A stretch of DNA of 64,000 bases from Variovorax fucosicus. GTDB taxonomy: Bacteria > Pseudomonadota > Gammaproteobacteria > Burkholderiales > Burkholderiaceae_C. Of this stretch, positions 63,238 through 64,000 are shown one piece after another; position 1 is the stretch's first letter; every line of letters starts with the position of its first letter. A model generated the notes under the pieces. The model saw only the letters and a program-made list of their open reading frames with translations, was not told where the DNA came from and made no database searches. Made by a program: the position numbers and the translations under genes. Where the stretch lies: assembly GCF_030316825.1 (NCBI RefSeq), contig NZ_JASZYU010000001.1:1-64000 (forward strand), given 5' to 3'.

Positions 63238-63999
63238 TCAGTCCCCGCCGCCGCCTCCGCAGCCCCCGCCGCAGCCCGAACCCCCGTCGCCGTCACCGCC
63301 TCCCCCGCCGTCTGACGACGACGATTCGCTGCCGCCGAAGCCGCCCGCGTCGCCCGAACCCGAAGACGAATCACTGAAGCTGCTTCCGCAGTGGGCGTCG
63401 GAGCCACTGGCCTGGTCGATCGCCTTGCAGTCGGGCGTGTATTTGAAGCCACCCGCCACGTCGAACTTGGCATCGAGCGCAAACAGCAACGGCAGCCGGG
63501 TCGGCTTGCGCGGGTCGATGCTTTCCTCCTTGCAGGCCCAGTACCAGGTGCGGCGCAAGCCGTCGTTGCGCCGCGCATCGCGGCCCAGCACCTCGGCCGG
63601 CGTGTGGTGCAGCAGCCCACCGAAAGCCGCCAAACACCAGCGCTGGTAGCCCTGCGTGTGGAGGATGTACTCGTGCCAGGCCTCGTCGGCCAGCTTCGAC
63701 GGCATCGCCACGAACTTGCGGCCCGAACGCAGATGCGCCATGAAAAACTGGCGCAGCCCGCGCAGCACCAGGTCGGTGTCGCGCAGCGTGAGCTGTGGAT
63801 AGGCCGCGACCAGCTTGCCCGCGATGAAGCGCGGAAACTCGGCCTCTCGAATGAACTGGCGGCGCAGGCTGGTTTCCCAGGCCTTCAATGCGCCCGACAG
63901 CAGCACCGCGAAGACGACCGTGAGCCAGAAGGCGAAACCGGTTCGCCACACCAGCAGTGCGCCTATGCAGGGCAACCACAACGCCCTGCGCGACCACAC
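63238..63999 (-). CDS. Glycine-rich domain-containing (GRDP-like) membrane protein, may extend past right edge
   Basis: At least 253 codons; the frame is open to the window edge and starts no later than a GTG at 63999. Hydrophobic N-terminal helices (ALWLPCIGALLVWRTGFAFW and LTVVFAVLLSGALKAW) precede KLADEAWHEYILHTQGYQRW followed by GGLLHHTPAEVL, the GRDP-like motif with its conserved His residues. The C-terminus is a Ser/Gly-rich tail ending in a run of Gly and Cys-Gly. The stop is 5 bp from the ppnP stop. Function unknown. Confidence 0.75.
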   Translation of the reverse strand: MWSRRALWLPCIGALLVWRTGFAFWLTVVFAVLLSGALKAWETSLRRQFIREAEFPRFIAGKLVAAYPQLTLRDTDLVLRGLRQFFMAHLRSGRKFVAMPSKLADEAWHEYILHTQGYQRWCLAAFGGLLHHTPAEVLGRDARRNDGLRRTWYWACKEESIDPRKPTRLPLLFALDAKFDVAGGFKYTPDCKAIDQASGSDAHCGSSFSDSSSGSGDAGGFGGSESSSSDGGGGGDGDGGSGCGGGCGGGGGD

Positions 64000-64000
64000 C

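Overview
The window looks like a chromosomal segment of a GC-rich betaproteobacterium, most likely Burkholderiales/Comamonadaceae (Variovorax-like). The reasons are several Bug-family solute-binding proteins and the conserved housekeeping run at the right end (tRNA-Asp, tRNA-Glu, tRNA-Ala, gltX, metZ, purF, cvpA, a SPOR-domain protein, folC). The genus is an inference; no rRNA or marker tree is available.

Region 1 (1-24.1 kb) is an accessory catabolic zone. It holds tricarboxylate-transport (Bug) binding proteins, CoA- and ring-cleavage-type enzymes (enoyl-CoA hydratases, a CaiB-type CoA transferase, fumarylacetoacetase), cupin dioxygenase-like proteins, an MDR dehydrogenase, an epoxide-hydrolase-like enzyme, glyoxalase I and a tautomerase. 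GntR, TetR and AraC regulators lie beside them. The best-preserved unit is a leftward operon at 11.7-7.3 kb (enoyl-CoA hydratase, CoA transferase, fumarylacetoacetase, Bug protein) with a divergent TetR gene and a 33-bp imperfect palindrome between them. The zone is strewn with broken genes (FAH family, serine-glyoxylate aminotransferase, P-type ATPase, IclR, formaldehyde dehydrogenase) and fragments of IS3, IS256, IS5 and a group II intron.

Region 2 (about 24-54.5 kb) is a degraded integrative element of the Tn4371-like kind. Its leftward backbone runs radC, parB, DUF736, DUF2958, DUF2285 (frameshifted), an AlpA-like HTH gene, repA with iterons and a DnaA box, parA, an RHH protein, DUF2840, a TraF-type peptidase and a VirD2-like relaxase. 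No type IV secretion genes follow the relaxase and no integrase is present, so the element is probably stranded. Its cargo is rich in defence-type genes. These are a 942-aa STAND-type NTPase with an N-terminal nuclease-like domain and a C-terminal SEC-C zinc motif, an overlapping N6-adenine methyltransferase and PD-(D/E)XK gene pair with a divergent S24-like repressor whose catalytic dyad is lost, a DUF4365 protein, a protein with a HEPN-type RX4H motif, and a zinc-ribbon protein. An IS110-family element sits among them. The island ends at a tRNA-Asp gene.

Region 3 (54.5-64 kb) is the chromosomal core: three leftward tRNA genes, then gltX, metZ, purF, cvpA, dedD-like and folC, all leftward and tightly packed. 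A rightward group follows (ArsC/Spx-like protein, a secreted small protein, ppnP), and a convergent glycine-rich membrane protein runs off the right edge.
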